The position numbers and the translations under genes are program-made. A DNA stretch of 64,000 nucleotides from Burkholderiales bacterium. Its GTDB lineage: Bacteria; Pseudomonadota; Gammaproteobacteria; Burkholderiales; Nitrosomonadaceae. The stretch lies in assembly GCA_024235795.1 (NCBI GenBank), contig JACKLR010000002.1, forward strand, positions 372,001 through 436,000, in the 5' to 3' direction. The notes below the pieces were generated by a model that saw only the letters and a list, made by a program, of their open reading frames with translations, made no database searches and was not told where the DNA came from. The first letter of the stretch is position 1. Every line of letters starts with the position of its first letter. Shown piece by piece: positions 27,719-36,051 of the stretch.

Positions 27719-28921
27719 CAGGGCAATCGTGCTTAAAAACACTTGAAAACAGAAACAAGTTGAGGTATTAGCTCTATCATTTTGATTTCAAATGATAGAC
27801 AAACCAACAGCTTCAATCATTCATCATTTTTCAAGTGTTGAAGATCCAAGAGTAGACAGACAAAAGAAGCATCAACTCCAGGATATATTTTTTATTTCAC
27901 TTTGCGCGGTTATTTGTGGAGCGGACAATTGGGTGGCTATAGAAGAATTTGGTAAAGCCAAAGAAGCATGGTTTACCGAATTACTTGGTCTGCAACACGG
28001 AATACCCTCTCATGATACCTTCGGTGAAGTTTTCATGGTGATAGACACCGAGCAATTTAGTGAATGCTTTTCCAATTGGGTTTGTGATTTAGCCCATCTG
28101 ACTGATGGAGAGATCATTGCTATTGATGGCAAATGTATAAGGCGTAGCATTGACAGGGCCTCAAAAAAGGCTGCAATCCATATGGTTAGCGCCTGGGCGC
28201 AGCGTAATAGCCTGGTTTTGGGTCAGGTTCAAGTGGATGACAAATCCAATGAAATTACGGCTATTCCCAAACTGCTCTCTCGCTTGGATATTACAGGAAC
28301 CGTGATCACAATTGATGCGATGGGTTGCCAGAAGAAGATAGCCCGGCAGATTATCCGGCAAGACGCAGATTATGTTTTGAGCCTGAAAGGCAACCAAGGA
28401 AGCTTGCATGAAGATGTTGTCACATATTTTGCATCGTCACTATCTCCAGAAGCCGCAAAGGTAACTGTTGATGGTGGACATGGGCGCATTGAGACACGAA
28501 CTGTTCGTGTAATGGATGAGATAGCATGGTTAAAAGAACGACATTCCTGGCCGGGGCTGCAGAGCATCATTGAGGTCACAGCAACAAGAGAATCAGAAAA
28601 TAAAATATCCAAGGAAACGCGTTATTTCATTAGCAGTCTAAGCGCCAATAATCCTATTAAGCTGGAGCATGCTGTTCGCGCTCACTGGGCTATCGAAAAC
28701 AATTTACACTGGGTTCTTGATATCGCCTTTGACGAAGACAGTAATCGAACACGCAAAGGCCATAGCGCAGCTAATCTTGCTATTATCAGACATATTGCTC
28801 TGAATCTGATAAAAAAAGAAAAAATGTCAAAGGTCGGTGTAAAAACAAAACGATTAAAGGCGGGCTGGGATAATGATTATTTGCTAAAAATTATTGGGGC
28901 AATTTAAGCCCGATTGCCCTG
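27719..28921 (+). mobile_element. ISAs1-family insertion sequence, complete, with 10-bp target duplication
   Basis: The 1203-bp element has terminal inverted repeats CAGGGCAATCGTGCTTAAA at the left and its near-perfect complement (TTTAAGCCCGATTGCCCTG) at the right. It is flanked by the direct repeat GTCAAGTTAT at 27709-27718 and 28922-28931. An intact transposase fills it. The intact target duplication indicates simple, fairly recent insertion. Confidence 0.95.
27792..28907 (+). CDS. ISAs1-family transposase
   Basis: A 371-residue DDE transposase. The N-terminal DDE_Tnp_1-associated domain (FSSVEDPRVDRQKKHQLQDI) is followed by catalytic-domain landmarks IIAIDGKCIRRS (about 115), TVITIDAMGCQKKIA (about 170) and RAHWAIENNLHWVLDIAFDEDSNRTRKGHSAANLAIIRH (split here as in the family: YREK-like Glu in the WAIEN block). 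Length and ends are normal, so it should be active. A copy with only a few base differences lies inverted at the right edge of the window. Confidence 0.95.
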   Translation: MIDKPTASIIHHFSSVEDPRVDRQKKHQLQDIFFISLCAVICGADNWVAIEEFGKAKEAWFTELLGLQHGIPSHDTFGEVFMVIDTEQFSECFSNWVCDLAHLTDGEIIAIDGKCIRRSIDRASKKAAIHMVSAWAQRNSLVLGQVQVDDKSNEITAIPKLLSRLDITGTVITIDAMGCQKKIARQIIRQDADYVLSLKGNQGSLHEDVVTYFASSLSPEAAKVTVDGGHGRIETRTVRVMDEIAWLKERHSWPGLQSIIEVTATRESENKISKETRYFISSLSANNPIKLEHAVRAHWAIENNLHWVLDIAFDEDSNRTRKGHSAANLAIIRHIALNLIKKEKMSKVGVKTKRLKAGWDNDYLLKIIGAI

Positions 28922-28931
28922 GTCAAGTTAT

Positions 28932-29267
28932 TTGTTTCAAAAAGGTTTATATTTACTTAAGGTTAAGGCCTTTTATTATTAATTGTTGATTAGCAAGCTA
29001 CCTAACAGGCTAACAAGGAAAACTATTTTAACTTCCTATGTTTTTCTAGCTGGATTCCTCCGAAATTTCATTATTACAAAGAATTGAATAGTAGATTATT
29101 ATGAATAACATCTGATGAGAAAATCTCTATTGGCAACGGTGGCCAAACTGAAAAATATAAGGCGTACCAGTTGCAGCGCTATAAAAATCCTCCAGACAAA
29201 AGATTTGATGCATTTTATTTAGTGTTAAATAGGCCAAAACACTTTCTAAAATTTATACGCATATACC
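28932..29267. other. Gene-free stretch
   Basis: AT-rich sequence between the right target duplication of ISAs1 and the 3' end of the KfrB-like gene. I see no coding frame, RNA or clear terminator. It may hold the decayed 3' part of the KfrB-like gene, which is shorter than its paralogue at 43.2 kb. Confidence 0.4.
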
Positions 29268-29495
29268 CTACATCCTTTCATCTAAATAACTCGTCCAAAT
29301 AATATTTTCTTTTTTATCTATAAAAGGTAGTAGTCCCTCATAGGATTGTTTCTCTTGTACTGATTCCAATAGGAATAGATTGTAAATCCCAGGTTTTATA
29401 CCGACTTCAACTTTTCTGATTAAGCCAGTTGTTTTCCATTCTTTATCATATTTCTGCAGGACTCTAAATCCGTTCATAACAATAAGGCGATACAT
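29268..29495 (-). CDS. KfrB-like plasmid-associated protein (short form)
   Basis: A 75-residue protein beginning MYRLIVMNGFRVLQKYDKEW, with VGIKPGIYNLFLLE and SYEGLLPFIDKKE: the core of the KfrB domain found with IncP-type partition and transfer genes. It starts one base after the trbN stop and so ends the trb operon. Its paralogue at 43248-43616 is 122 residues and continues with a YQQ-x-GK-x-FI-x-H segment missing here, so this copy is probably truncated. The role of KfrB is unclear; a link with plasmid stability is suggested only by its neighbours in IncP plasmids. Confidence 0.62.
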   Translation of the reverse strand: MYRLIVMNGFRVLQKYDKEWKTTGLIRKVEVGIKPGIYNLFLLESVQEKQSYEGLLPFIDKKENIIWTSYLDERM

Positions 29496-29496
29496 A

Positions 29497-29934
29497 TTAC
29501 GGTTCTCTTTTCATATAAAAACGCTCTCCCAACCAATCAGCCCATTTAACAGCTTTAGCAATTAGGTCGGCGCGATACCGTGCATTATATTCTGGTGTTC
29601 TTGAATGATAATTTGCTGCCTTTGTCCATATATCACCTCTATCATTTTTGATATGTTGACGAATACGCCAGGCGGCCAGGTCGTAGGAATAACATCCGGC
29701 CTGTGCAACATGATCGGTGGTAATACCATATTTTGATAAATCCTGAAGATACGCGGTATTGAACTGCATGACACCAACATCGTGAGTGCCATTACTATTT
29801 TCTACCCATTGACCGGGCTTGCCGCCTTCTTTTTCTGCGATGGCTAACAGAATGTTGGCCGGTACTTCATATTTCACCGCAGCAATAATGGAACAAACGA
29901 CGCGTTCCTGTAGTTCTGGCGGCAAATCAACCAT
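29497..29934 (-). CDS. trbN: TrbN-type lytic transglycosylase (VirB1-like)
   Basis: A 145-residue SLT-type lysozyme-like protein that would open peptidoglycan for the conjugation machine. The catalytic Glu is in LLAIAEKEGG (about residue 29), with HDVGVMQFNTAYL (about 50) and the C-terminal NYHSRTPEYNARYR helix. The ATG at 29934 lies one base past the OmpA-like stop; a longer frame upstream reads through the OmpA gene and is a shadow. No obvious signal peptide from this start, as in some TrbN proteins. Second-to-last gene of the trb operon. Confidence 0.8.
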   Translation of the reverse strand: MVDLPPELQERVVCSIIAAVKYEVPANILLAIAEKEGGKPGQWVENSNGTHDVGVMQFNTAYLQDLSKYGITTDHVAQAGCYSYDLAAWRIRQHIKNDRGDIWTKAANYHSRTPEYNARYRADLIAKAVKWADWLGERFYMKREP

Positions 29935-29935
29935 T

Positions 29936-30694
29936 TCAGTAATATCTGGGTTGTGATGGATAATTAACCGGTTGTTGCTGTGGATATTGCGGCGGTGTCT
30001 GTTGTATCGGTTGTTGCGGATACTGTGATTGCGGTGTTTGTGCTTGAGATACCTCAAACATGTAGATTTCCACACGCCGGTTTCGCGCGCGGCCTTCAGC
30101 TGTATCGTTCGATGCAATTGGCTCGTACTCGCCTCGTCCATCAATGTGAATACGGTTCGCAGCTATGCCCTGGCTTACCAAATAATTACGGGTACTGGCT
30201 GCACGATTGATGGATAACGGGTTATTGACTGCGTCGCTGCCGGTACTATCGGTATGGCCGATGATTCTGGCTTGAGCTGCAGGATTGCTCATCATTCCAG
30301 CGACCAGACTGTTCAAGACAGGGCGCATTTCCGGTTTGATGTCGGCCCGCCCCGTGTCAAACGAAAAGTCTCCCGGTACGTTCATCTTGAGTTCATTGCC
30401 AGGTGTCTGGGTGACTTCAATACCGGTTCCTTCAGTCACCTGTTCCATTTGCTGGCGTTGTTTTTCCATATGCGATGACCAGACATAACCGCCCAATGCG
30501 CCAACGCCTGCGCCAATGCCCGCGCCCAGCGCAGGATCACCGGCAATCGCACCGATGATGGCGCCAGCGGCAGCACCGATACCGGTGCCAGCCGCCGTGC
30601 CTTGTGCAGTCCTTCTTTGTGAATCTGTCATGCTGGCGCAGCCAGCCAACAGCACTGTTATTAGAACAATTAAAACCGATTTCTTCAAGAACAT
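29936..30694 (-). CDS. OmpA-family peptidoglycan-binding lipoprotein inside the trb operon
   Basis: A 252-residue lipoprotein with signal and lipobox (VLLAGCAS). A glycine-zipper region (GTAAGTGIGAAAGAIIGAIA, about 28-70) precedes a C-terminal OmpA domain with FSFDTGRADIKPEM, IIGHTDSTGSDAVNN and GRGEYEPIASNDTAEGRARNRRVEI, the DAP-binding Asp/Arg set. A Gln/Pro-rich tail follows. It sits between trbM and trbN with tiny gaps (one base each side), so it is made with the T4SS. It is extra relative to the RP4 trb order; it may tie the channel to the cell wall or outer membrane. Confidence 0.85.
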   Translation of the reverse strand: MFLKKSVLIVLITVLLAGCASMTDSQRRTAQGTAAGTGIGAAAGAIIGAIAGDPALGAGIGAGVGALGGYVWSSHMEKQRQQMEQVTEGTGIEVTQTPGNELKMNVPGDFSFDTGRADIKPEMRPVLNSLVAGMMSNPAAQARIIGHTDSTGSDAVNNPLSINRAASTRNYLVSQGIAANRIHIDGRGEYEPIASNDTAEGRARNRRVEIYMFEVSQAQTPQSQYPQQPIQQTPPQYPQQQPVNYPSQPRYY

Positions 30695-30695
30695 G

Positions 30696-30992
30696 TTAAA
30701 ACCCCAGTTGTCTGCCATATTGGTTGTTAATCATATGCGGCCAGTTTCCTGCTGTCGTACATTTGCCCAGAAACTTGCCACGTGCGCTAAAAGTTTTGTT
30801 CAGGCTGATGCCGCCATGACTGTTGAACTTGATGATATCGAAGTAATCCTGAACAAAACCTTTACAACCGGAAACAACACCGGAGCCTTGCAGCATTCCG
30901 GCCATGCACAGCACGGTATTGCAAGAATCCTTAGCCTGTACAGGGGCGGCAAACAAGATCATCAACATTAAAAATGCAAGAACCTTATTCAT
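30696..30992 (-). CDS. trbM: TrbM-like conjugal transfer protein
   Basis: A 98-residue exported protein with signal VLAFLMLMILFAAPVQA and four cysteines in KDSCNTVLCMAGMLQG and VVSGCKGFVQDYFDI, the conserved block of TrbM/KikA-type proteins. It is about half the length of RP4 TrbM (about 195 residues), covering the N-terminal domain. Position directly after trbL is the RP4 order. Periplasmic role unknown. Confidence 0.72.
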   Translation of the reverse strand: MNKVLAFLMLMILFAAPVQAKDSCNTVLCMAGMLQGSGVVSGCKGFVQDYFDIIKFNSHGGISLNKTFSARGKFLGKCTTAGNWPHMINNQYGRQLGF

Positions 30993-32069
30993 TTATCGGC
31001 CTCCTCTGGAAATGTAATTGTCGCTACTCTCGGCATTCTGACCCGCTTTAACTGCATTCATCAATGGTTCAATTCCCTTGATAGGACTGTTTCTACGTAG
31101 CGCAGATACACCGTAAGCGGTTATCGCCGCAGTCGTTCCAGCCGCCGCTACCAGACCACCGGCGCTGTAGCCGCCAATTCCAGCAGTGGAGCCGATACTG
31201 CTGCCGGTTACGATTCCTGAAATCAGCGGAGGCAGTTTGGAAATCAGCACCCACAGGGCTATAGTAAAAATCAACATGACTGCGAGTTCTTCATAATTCA
31301 ACACATTCTTGCCCATTTTGGAATAAAAACTGGATAATAGATCGCTGCCTATGCCCACTATAAGCAACATGACTAGTAACTGGATACCGACACCGAGAAC
31401 TGTTTTAAAATAATTGATAGCAATGTCTGTTGTCCATCGGGCACCACCAAAGCCTAATAGGAAAATTCCGGCATATAACAATACCCATGCAGAAATCAAT
31501 AAAAGCAGCATATTGACAGCAATTACTGCAATAATGACAAGAATTGCTAGCGAAACGATAAGTGCTATCAAACTATCGATTGGTTGCAAAACAGTTAGAT
31601 TACTGGTTGCCTGGTTCCAGATTAAAATGCCGATATTCATAACGCTAGTGTGACTAGTGTTTCCCGGTAACCCTGCAGCACTGTTTCCTAATTGCTGCAT
31701 TGAACTGATGATGGTTCCTGCAATGTTATGCCCGGATACCGCATTGGTCAGCAACCAGAAAAAGAATCCGGTAAAAATGATAAACCGTGTGAATTCCGCA
31801 AAAAACTCACCGATATCGGCTCTGCGTAACAGCATCATACCGAATGTCCACACCATCGAAATCAAAACCAGTGTCCAAAATAAGCGCTCGGCTGCACCCT
31901 GAATGACGTTTTGCCAGGTTTTAACCTTGCCGTGAAACTTTTCGACAACCTGATCAAGCACACTCTGACTGGTCACCGGATCGATATAGGCCAATTCCGC
32001 AAACGCCGCAGAAGAAAACCCTAACAACACAAAAGCAATTACTAAAGCCACGCCTGGATTTTTTGACAT
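30993..32069 (-). CDS. trbL: TrbL/VirB6-type inner membrane channel protein
   Basis: A 358-residue polytopic protein: signal-like N-terminus, then about six TM segments (for example LFWTLVLISMVWTFGMMLL, LIALIVSLAILVIIAVIAV, LLLLISAWVLLYAGIFLLGF) with the family motif GFGGARWTTDIAINYFKTVLG (the WT-x(3)-I-x-Y-x(4)-G block). VirB6/TrbL proteins form part of the inner membrane pore. It is shorter at the C-terminus than RP4 TrbL (about 528 residues), with a small Gly/Ala-rich tail. Confidence 0.85.
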   Translation of the reverse strand: MSKNPGVALVIAFVLLGFSSAAFAELAYIDPVTSQSVLDQVVEKFHGKVKTWQNVIQGAAERLFWTLVLISMVWTFGMMLLRRADIGEFFAEFTRFIIFTGFFFWLLTNAVSGHNIAGTIISSMQQLGNSAAGLPGNTSHTSVMNIGILIWNQATSNLTVLQPIDSLIALIVSLAILVIIAVIAVNMLLLLISAWVLLYAGIFLLGFGGARWTTDIAINYFKTVLGVGIQLLVMLLIVGIGSDLLSSFYSKMGKNVLNYEELAVMLIFTIALWVLISKLPPLISGIVTGSSIGSTAGIGGYSAGGLVAAAGTTAAITAYGVSALRRNSPIKGIEPLMNAVKAGQNAESSDNYISRGGR

Positions 32070-32099
32070 TACACTATCTCTTTATAATGTTTATAACAG

Positions 32100-32291
32100 T
32101 TACTCAGTGTTATCTTCATGGTTAAGAAACAAATTCGGATCAGATAACCAATCTTTGCCTTGAGGCATTTCACTCAATTCTTTCTTCGGTTCTTTCAACT
32201 CAAGCTGGCCGTCTCCATCCTTAGAGCAACCAGGCAGCGCTATCAAAGAAAACAAACAAACCACCAAGCTAATTTTGTGAATATTTTTCAT
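32100..32291 (-). CDS. TrbK-like small lipoprotein (candidate entry-exclusion protein)
   Basis: A 63-residue protein with a signal and lipobox (LIALPGCSKD). The mature part is about 40 acidic and Lys-rich residues. It occupies the trbK position between trbJ and trbL; RP4 TrbK is a lipoprotein of similar size that blocks entry of the same plasmid. Sequence alone does not prove homology, so the role rests on position and lipoprotein character. Confidence 0.6.
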   Translation of the reverse strand: MKNIHKISLVVCLFSLIALPGCSKDGDGQLELKEPKKELSEMPQGKDWLSDPNLFLNHEDNTE

Positions 32292-32314
32292 GACACTCTC
32301 CTTGAAATGAGAAA

Positions 32315-33130
32315 TTAAAATGCATCTTTGACCAACCAGTTTCTTCCAGCCGGTAGTGTTTGTGGGCTCAATCGTTTTGTTGCTGTCTCACGCGCAGCCT
32401 GCCACATGGCTTCCTGATCGACTTTGGCCTGGTTCTGGGCGTTGATGGCATTGTGTTGCGCGATAAGTAAATGGCGGATTTGCAGTAACTGATTGGCCTG
32501 ATGAGCGGCAAGCTGATTGGCATATTGCAATGCTTCCATTTGTCCTTCAGCAGTTTGGGTGCGTTGTTGCAAGATTTGCAATTGTGCAGCATCCAGTGGA
32601 ATCTGTTGCGAATGATGATCGAGACCGCGCAGTACGGCATCGTTCGCGCTCTTTTGTGCATCGGTGCTGGCATCCTGTCCCTGTTTTAATATGCTCCATG
32701 CCGATTCGGTACAATTACCATCAAGATTGAAACACGGTGAACTACGGTAGTAATTCACATTTCGGAATCGTTGCAGGTAGCCATCCAGTCCGCCGTATTG
32801 CTGGCCGTAATAGCGGATTGTGTTGGTCATATGCATGAGCTTATTCATCGTATATTGTGCCTGCGCCCAGACATAAGCCGGTGGCGCGAGCGTATTGCGA
32901 ATCATGTTTTCGTATTGCTGCAGTTGTGTCTGATACTGTTGTATCTGTTTTAACGTCTGCGATACACTTTCTATCGCGGTGATTGTGGTTTGTGTCATAT
33001 TTGCAGCATCGATAACGGGAATGCCACTCGCGTTGGTGTTAGTGCTAAACATTGCAAAAAGAACTGCAACGATTCCTGCTATTTTTTTCCAATGCGTGAA
33101 TAGATTGAAATGCCATCTGATGGTTGTCAT
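32315..33130 (-). CDS. trbJ: TrbJ/VirB5-type protein
   Basis: A 271-residue exported helical protein: signal (IAGIVAVLFAMFSTNTNASG), then IPVIDAANMTQTTITAIESVSQTLKQIQQYQTQLQQYE (given in full only by position, about 35-72), a typical TrbJ/VirB5 start. Long coiled-coil helices follow (about 170-240). VirB5 proteins are minor pilus-tip components. Its start overlaps the trbI stop by four bases. Confidence 0.82.
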   Translation of the reverse strand: MTTIRWHFNLFTHWKKIAGIVAVLFAMFSTNTNASGIPVIDAANMTQTTITAIESVSQTLKQIQQYQTQLQQYENMIRNTLAPPAYVWAQAQYTMNKLMHMTNTIRYYGQQYGGLDGYLQRFRNVNYYRSSPCFNLDGNCTESAWSILKQGQDASTDAQKSANDAVLRGLDHHSQQIPLDAAQLQILQQRTQTAEGQMEALQYANQLAAHQANQLLQIRHLLIAQHNAINAQNQAKVDQEAMWQAARETATKRLSPQTLPAGRNWLVKDAF

Positions 33131-34551
33131 GGGTGATTACTCCTTGCATAGTCAAACGATTGGTAAGGCTTGCTGAACACCATGTCTTTGGTCACGATGA
33201 TGTTGAACCGGTATCCCGGCCTGATTTCAAGGGTTGGCGAGATATTCATGTTTTTGCGGATCAGATTGGCGGTCACCAATCCCAGTTGCTGGCCGAGCGA
33301 CTGGCTCATGATACTGCCTGCATTCTGCCGCCCGAACGCACCGCCTGCATCACGCTGGCTGTAGGCAGTGCCAGCAACAATCGCGGACATGATCAGGGCT
33401 GAACCGAAGATGCGCAGATAATGGTTATTCACTTGATCTTTGAATCCGGCATAACCGATACCATCTGCTCCAGGCATGGCACCGATATCCATCGTCTTGC
33501 CATCCGGGAAGATAATGCGCTGCCAGGCAACGAGCACACGTGCCTGACCGAACTCGACTTCACTTGAATATGTTCCGACCAGTCTTGATCCTTGTGGGAT
33601 CAAGCGGTACTTGCCGACCGGCGAGTCAAAGATGTTCTGACTCACCTGTGCCATGATTTGTCCCGGCAGGCTTGAATTGATCCCGGATATCAGCGTTGCC
33701 GGTATCACAAAACCGGTTTGCAGGATGTAAGGCGATTGCGGTTTTTTAACGTCGCTATCGAGCTTCCAACGTTCATCACCATCGGCTGAATCAAAACGCG
33801 CATAATCATTCGCATTGCCGGTTACCGGATCATTCAACAGCATCGGTGCTGTATCGTCATAGTCATCACCGATACCAGCACCCAAGCCGCCTTGCCCTTG
33901 TCGCAGATGAGCGAGGCGTGCATGATACGCAGCGGTTGGGTCTTCACGCAGGTTTGCATCGATCTGTTGGCGCACTCTGGCCATTTCAAGAAGTGCTTCC
34001 TCGCGTGATGGTGTGCTGCCGGTATTGGTATATTGCGGTGCGGAAGCCGTACTTCTGGGTGCAATCACATTGACACTGGTTTTGGCTTTGATTGCTTCTT
34101 CAAGCTGTTGACGTTTGAGCAAACGGATATGCTCGAGTTCGGCATCGCGTGAAGCATTGGAATGATCCAATGGTGGCGGTGCTGGCGGCAAATCCAGGTC
34201 GACTGGCCGCTCAATGATAATTGCCTCGCGCCAGTCTTTGATAAACCGATCATCCGGTATATCCGCCGTTTGCGTCTGCACTTTAGGTTCGATAATGCCG
34301 CCGATGTAGTCCTTGGCAATCAAACTCGCAAAATTACTGCTCGACTGGGCATCATGATTACTATCAAAATCATAGGCGCTGTTACGGTCAGTTGCGCGAT
34401 TCATCGCCACAATGCCCATGAGCAGCATGAATATCAGCATGATGGCGCCAAAGATGTACAGCGGCAGATTGTTGACACGGCGCACGCCAATGCTCTTGGA
34501 AACCACATCGGGCGATGATTCGGGTGACAGCAGTTTGGAATGATTTGTCAT
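33127..34551 (-). CDS. trbI: TrbI/VirB10-type core complex protein
   Basis: A 474-residue single-pass protein: short cytosolic N-terminus, TM helix (LYIFGAIMLIFMLLMGIVA, about 30-50), a long linker rich in Pro, Gln and Arg, and the VirB10 C-terminal domain with LQTGFVIPATLISGINSSLP, SRLVGTYSSEVEFGQARVLV and the closing YRFNIIVTKDMVF. VirB10 spans inner and outer membranes and gates the channel. It starts 31 bp after trbH and overlaps trbJ. Confidence 0.93.
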   Translation of the reverse strand: MTNHSKLLSPESSPDVVSKSIGVRRVNNLPLYIFGAIMLIFMLLMGIVAMNRATDRNSAYDFDSNHDAQSSSNFASLIAKDYIGGIIEPKVQTQTADIPDDRFIKDWREAIIIERPVDLDLPPAPPPLDHSNASRDAELEHIRLLKRQQLEEAIKAKTSVNVIAPRSTASAPQYTNTGSTPSREEALLEMARVRQQIDANLREDPTAAYHARLAHLRQGQGGLGAGIGDDYDDTAPMLLNDPVTGNANDYARFDSADGDERWKLDSDVKKPQSPYILQTGFVIPATLISGINSSLPGQIMAQVSQNIFDSPVGKYRLIPQGSRLVGTYSSEVEFGQARVLVAWQRIIFPDGKTMDIGAMPGADGIGYAGFKDQVNNHYLRIFGSALIMSAIVAGTAYSQRDAGGAFGRQNAGSIMSQSLGQQLGLVTANLIRKNMNISPTLEIRPGYRFNIIVTKDMVFSKPYQSFDYARSNHP

Positions 34552-34582
34552 GATATCTATATCCCAGGCTTTCCGTTACCGT

Positions 34583-35140
34583 TTATTCCTTGCGCACCCA
34601 TAATCCCGCCGGTTGAATCTGTCCGGACTGGGCAATAAATGCGCGAGTCAGTTGCTGATCTTCAATCATGATGCTGACATGATACAAATCACCCGATTGG
34701 TCAATGATGTAACCGAGTGCCAAACCGTTATGTTGGATTGCTTCCCCACTGATCGGTGTGTTGCTGGCATTCTCAGAATCTTCAGGTGATTGAATTGCAG
34801 CCAAAAAGGAATTTGCCGGGCTGACGTTTTCGAGAACGGCAAATCCATCACTGCGCAGCTTATCAATCAACGCCTGACCGAATGCATCATTGGCGTTATG
34901 ACGTAAATTAAACTGCGTGGATGCTGCCGGATAAAGCCGTCCAATCTGATCTGTCACATCAGCCGCCATTACTTCGCTGTACTGATCGAATGCCGGTGAC
35001 GGATTCTGGATAAAACTGCCATACGGTTGTGTCATTGCGCAACCACCCAGCAGTAGCAAAATAACTGTGCAGATCAGAACAGGTTTGATGACGAAACATT
35101 TACTGGGTTTAATTACATGCAATCGTGGCAACATAATCAA
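34583..35140 (-). CDS. trbH: TrbH-like lipoprotein (VirB7-like)
   Basis: A 185-residue lipoprotein with signal and lipobox (VILLLLGGCAMTQ). Mature motifs such as VTDQIGRLYPAASTQFNL and FGQALIDKLRSDGFAVLE match TrbH of P-type T4SS. It is expected in the outer membrane core complex with TrbG and TrbI. Its start overlaps the trbG stop by four bases, preserving the RP4 order G-H-I. Confidence 0.8.
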   Translation of the reverse strand: MIMLPRLHVIKPSKCFVIKPVLICTVILLLLGGCAMTQPYGSFIQNPSPAFDQYSEVMAADVTDQIGRLYPAASTQFNLRHNANDAFGQALIDKLRSDGFAVLENVSPANSFLAAIQSPEDSENASNTPISGEAIQHNGLALGYIIDQSGDLYHVSIMIEDQQLTRAFIAQSGQIQPAGLWVRKE

Positions 35141-36039
35141 TTCCCCCGTGTAATCGTAATGCGGTTCTGATTGTTACCAACACCGGCAACCAGGATTGCC
35201 TTGTCAAATACCGCATCGACGATGTAGCGGTCACCCTGCAACCGGTAATTGACCATGACCGTGTCGTCTTTTTTGAACAAACCACCTTCACGGTTTAACA
35301 GCAATAACGTCGGCGCTTCTGTCTGCGCCATGACCTTGGGCATTTGGATGATGGTTTTTTGGCCGTCGTTATACACGCGCACCGGTTTCCAGACGGCATT
35401 GCCGGAAACCGAATATGAAAAATCGAGATTGCCGAGATATTCACCGGTTTCCGGTATTACGCGTGATTGCCGGATTTCCATCGCGCGGTTTTCCTGCGCT
35501 TTGATCGCATCCCATTTAGCCAATGCATCTTCCGGATAAATGAAACCGACGCGTGGCATGAATTCACGCCGGTGTGAACGCAGCCGTATGTGGTAGGTTC
35601 TGCGATTGGTCGTGACGACAAGTGAAGTTTCCAGTCCCACATCCATTGGCTTGACGATCAAGTGCTGCACTTCATTGGAACCTTGCCCGGTAATGGCAGG
35701 TTCTATCAGCCATCTTGCCTGATCGCCCAAATGAATGGAGTTGACCTGTTCGCCGGGTTGTAATTCAATATCACAGACCTGCAATACTGCACAGACAATA
35801 CTCGGTTGTTGCGCGCCGAACAGGAAACGGATTGAACCGTCAGAACCTGCAACCGGTTTGATACCTTGGGCGCTGTTTGCCTGCCATTTCTTAGCCATTG
35901 CAATGGCTTCGCGTTCCTGCTGTGTTAATTGCGGATTCTTGCCGCTGAAATACGCTTCAGTCAGGTTGCTGGCGAGAACGGAAGCAGTACTTGTTGTAAT
36001 GAGTAAAAAAATGGTGGCTAAGCTGATTATGCGTTTCAT
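35137..36039 (-). CDS. trbG: TrbG/VirB9-type outer membrane core protein
   Basis: A 300-residue protein with signal peptide (ISLATIFLLITTSTASVLA) and the CagX/VirB9 domain: VCAVLQVCDIELQPGEQV (about 78-95), TNRRTYHIRLRSHR, VGFIYPEDA and the C-terminal beta-barrel segment GGLFKKDDTVMVNYRL. It forms the outer ring of the channel with TrbH and TrbI. Confidence 0.92.
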   Translation of the reverse strand: MKRIISLATIFLLITTSTASVLASNLTEAYFSGKNPQLTQQEREAIAMAKKWQANSAQGIKPVAGSDGSIRFLFGAQQPSIVCAVLQVCDIELQPGEQVNSIHLGDQARWLIEPAITGQGSNEVQHLIVKPMDVGLETSLVVTTNRRTYHIRLRSHRREFMPRVGFIYPEDALAKWDAIKAQENRAMEIRQSRVIPETGEYLGNLDFSYSVSGNAVWKPVRVYNDGQKTIIQMPKVMAQTEAPTLLLLNREGGLFKKDDTVMVNYRLQGDRYIVDAVFDKAILVAGVGNNQNRITITRGN

Positions 36040-36051
36040 GATGGAACCTCA

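Noticed and set aside
29935..30144. An upstream extension of the transglycosylase frame giving a 215-residue protein
   Set aside because: The added residues are Arg/His/Asn-rich and lie within the OmpA-like coding sequence; the ATG at 29934 gives a clean operon junction.
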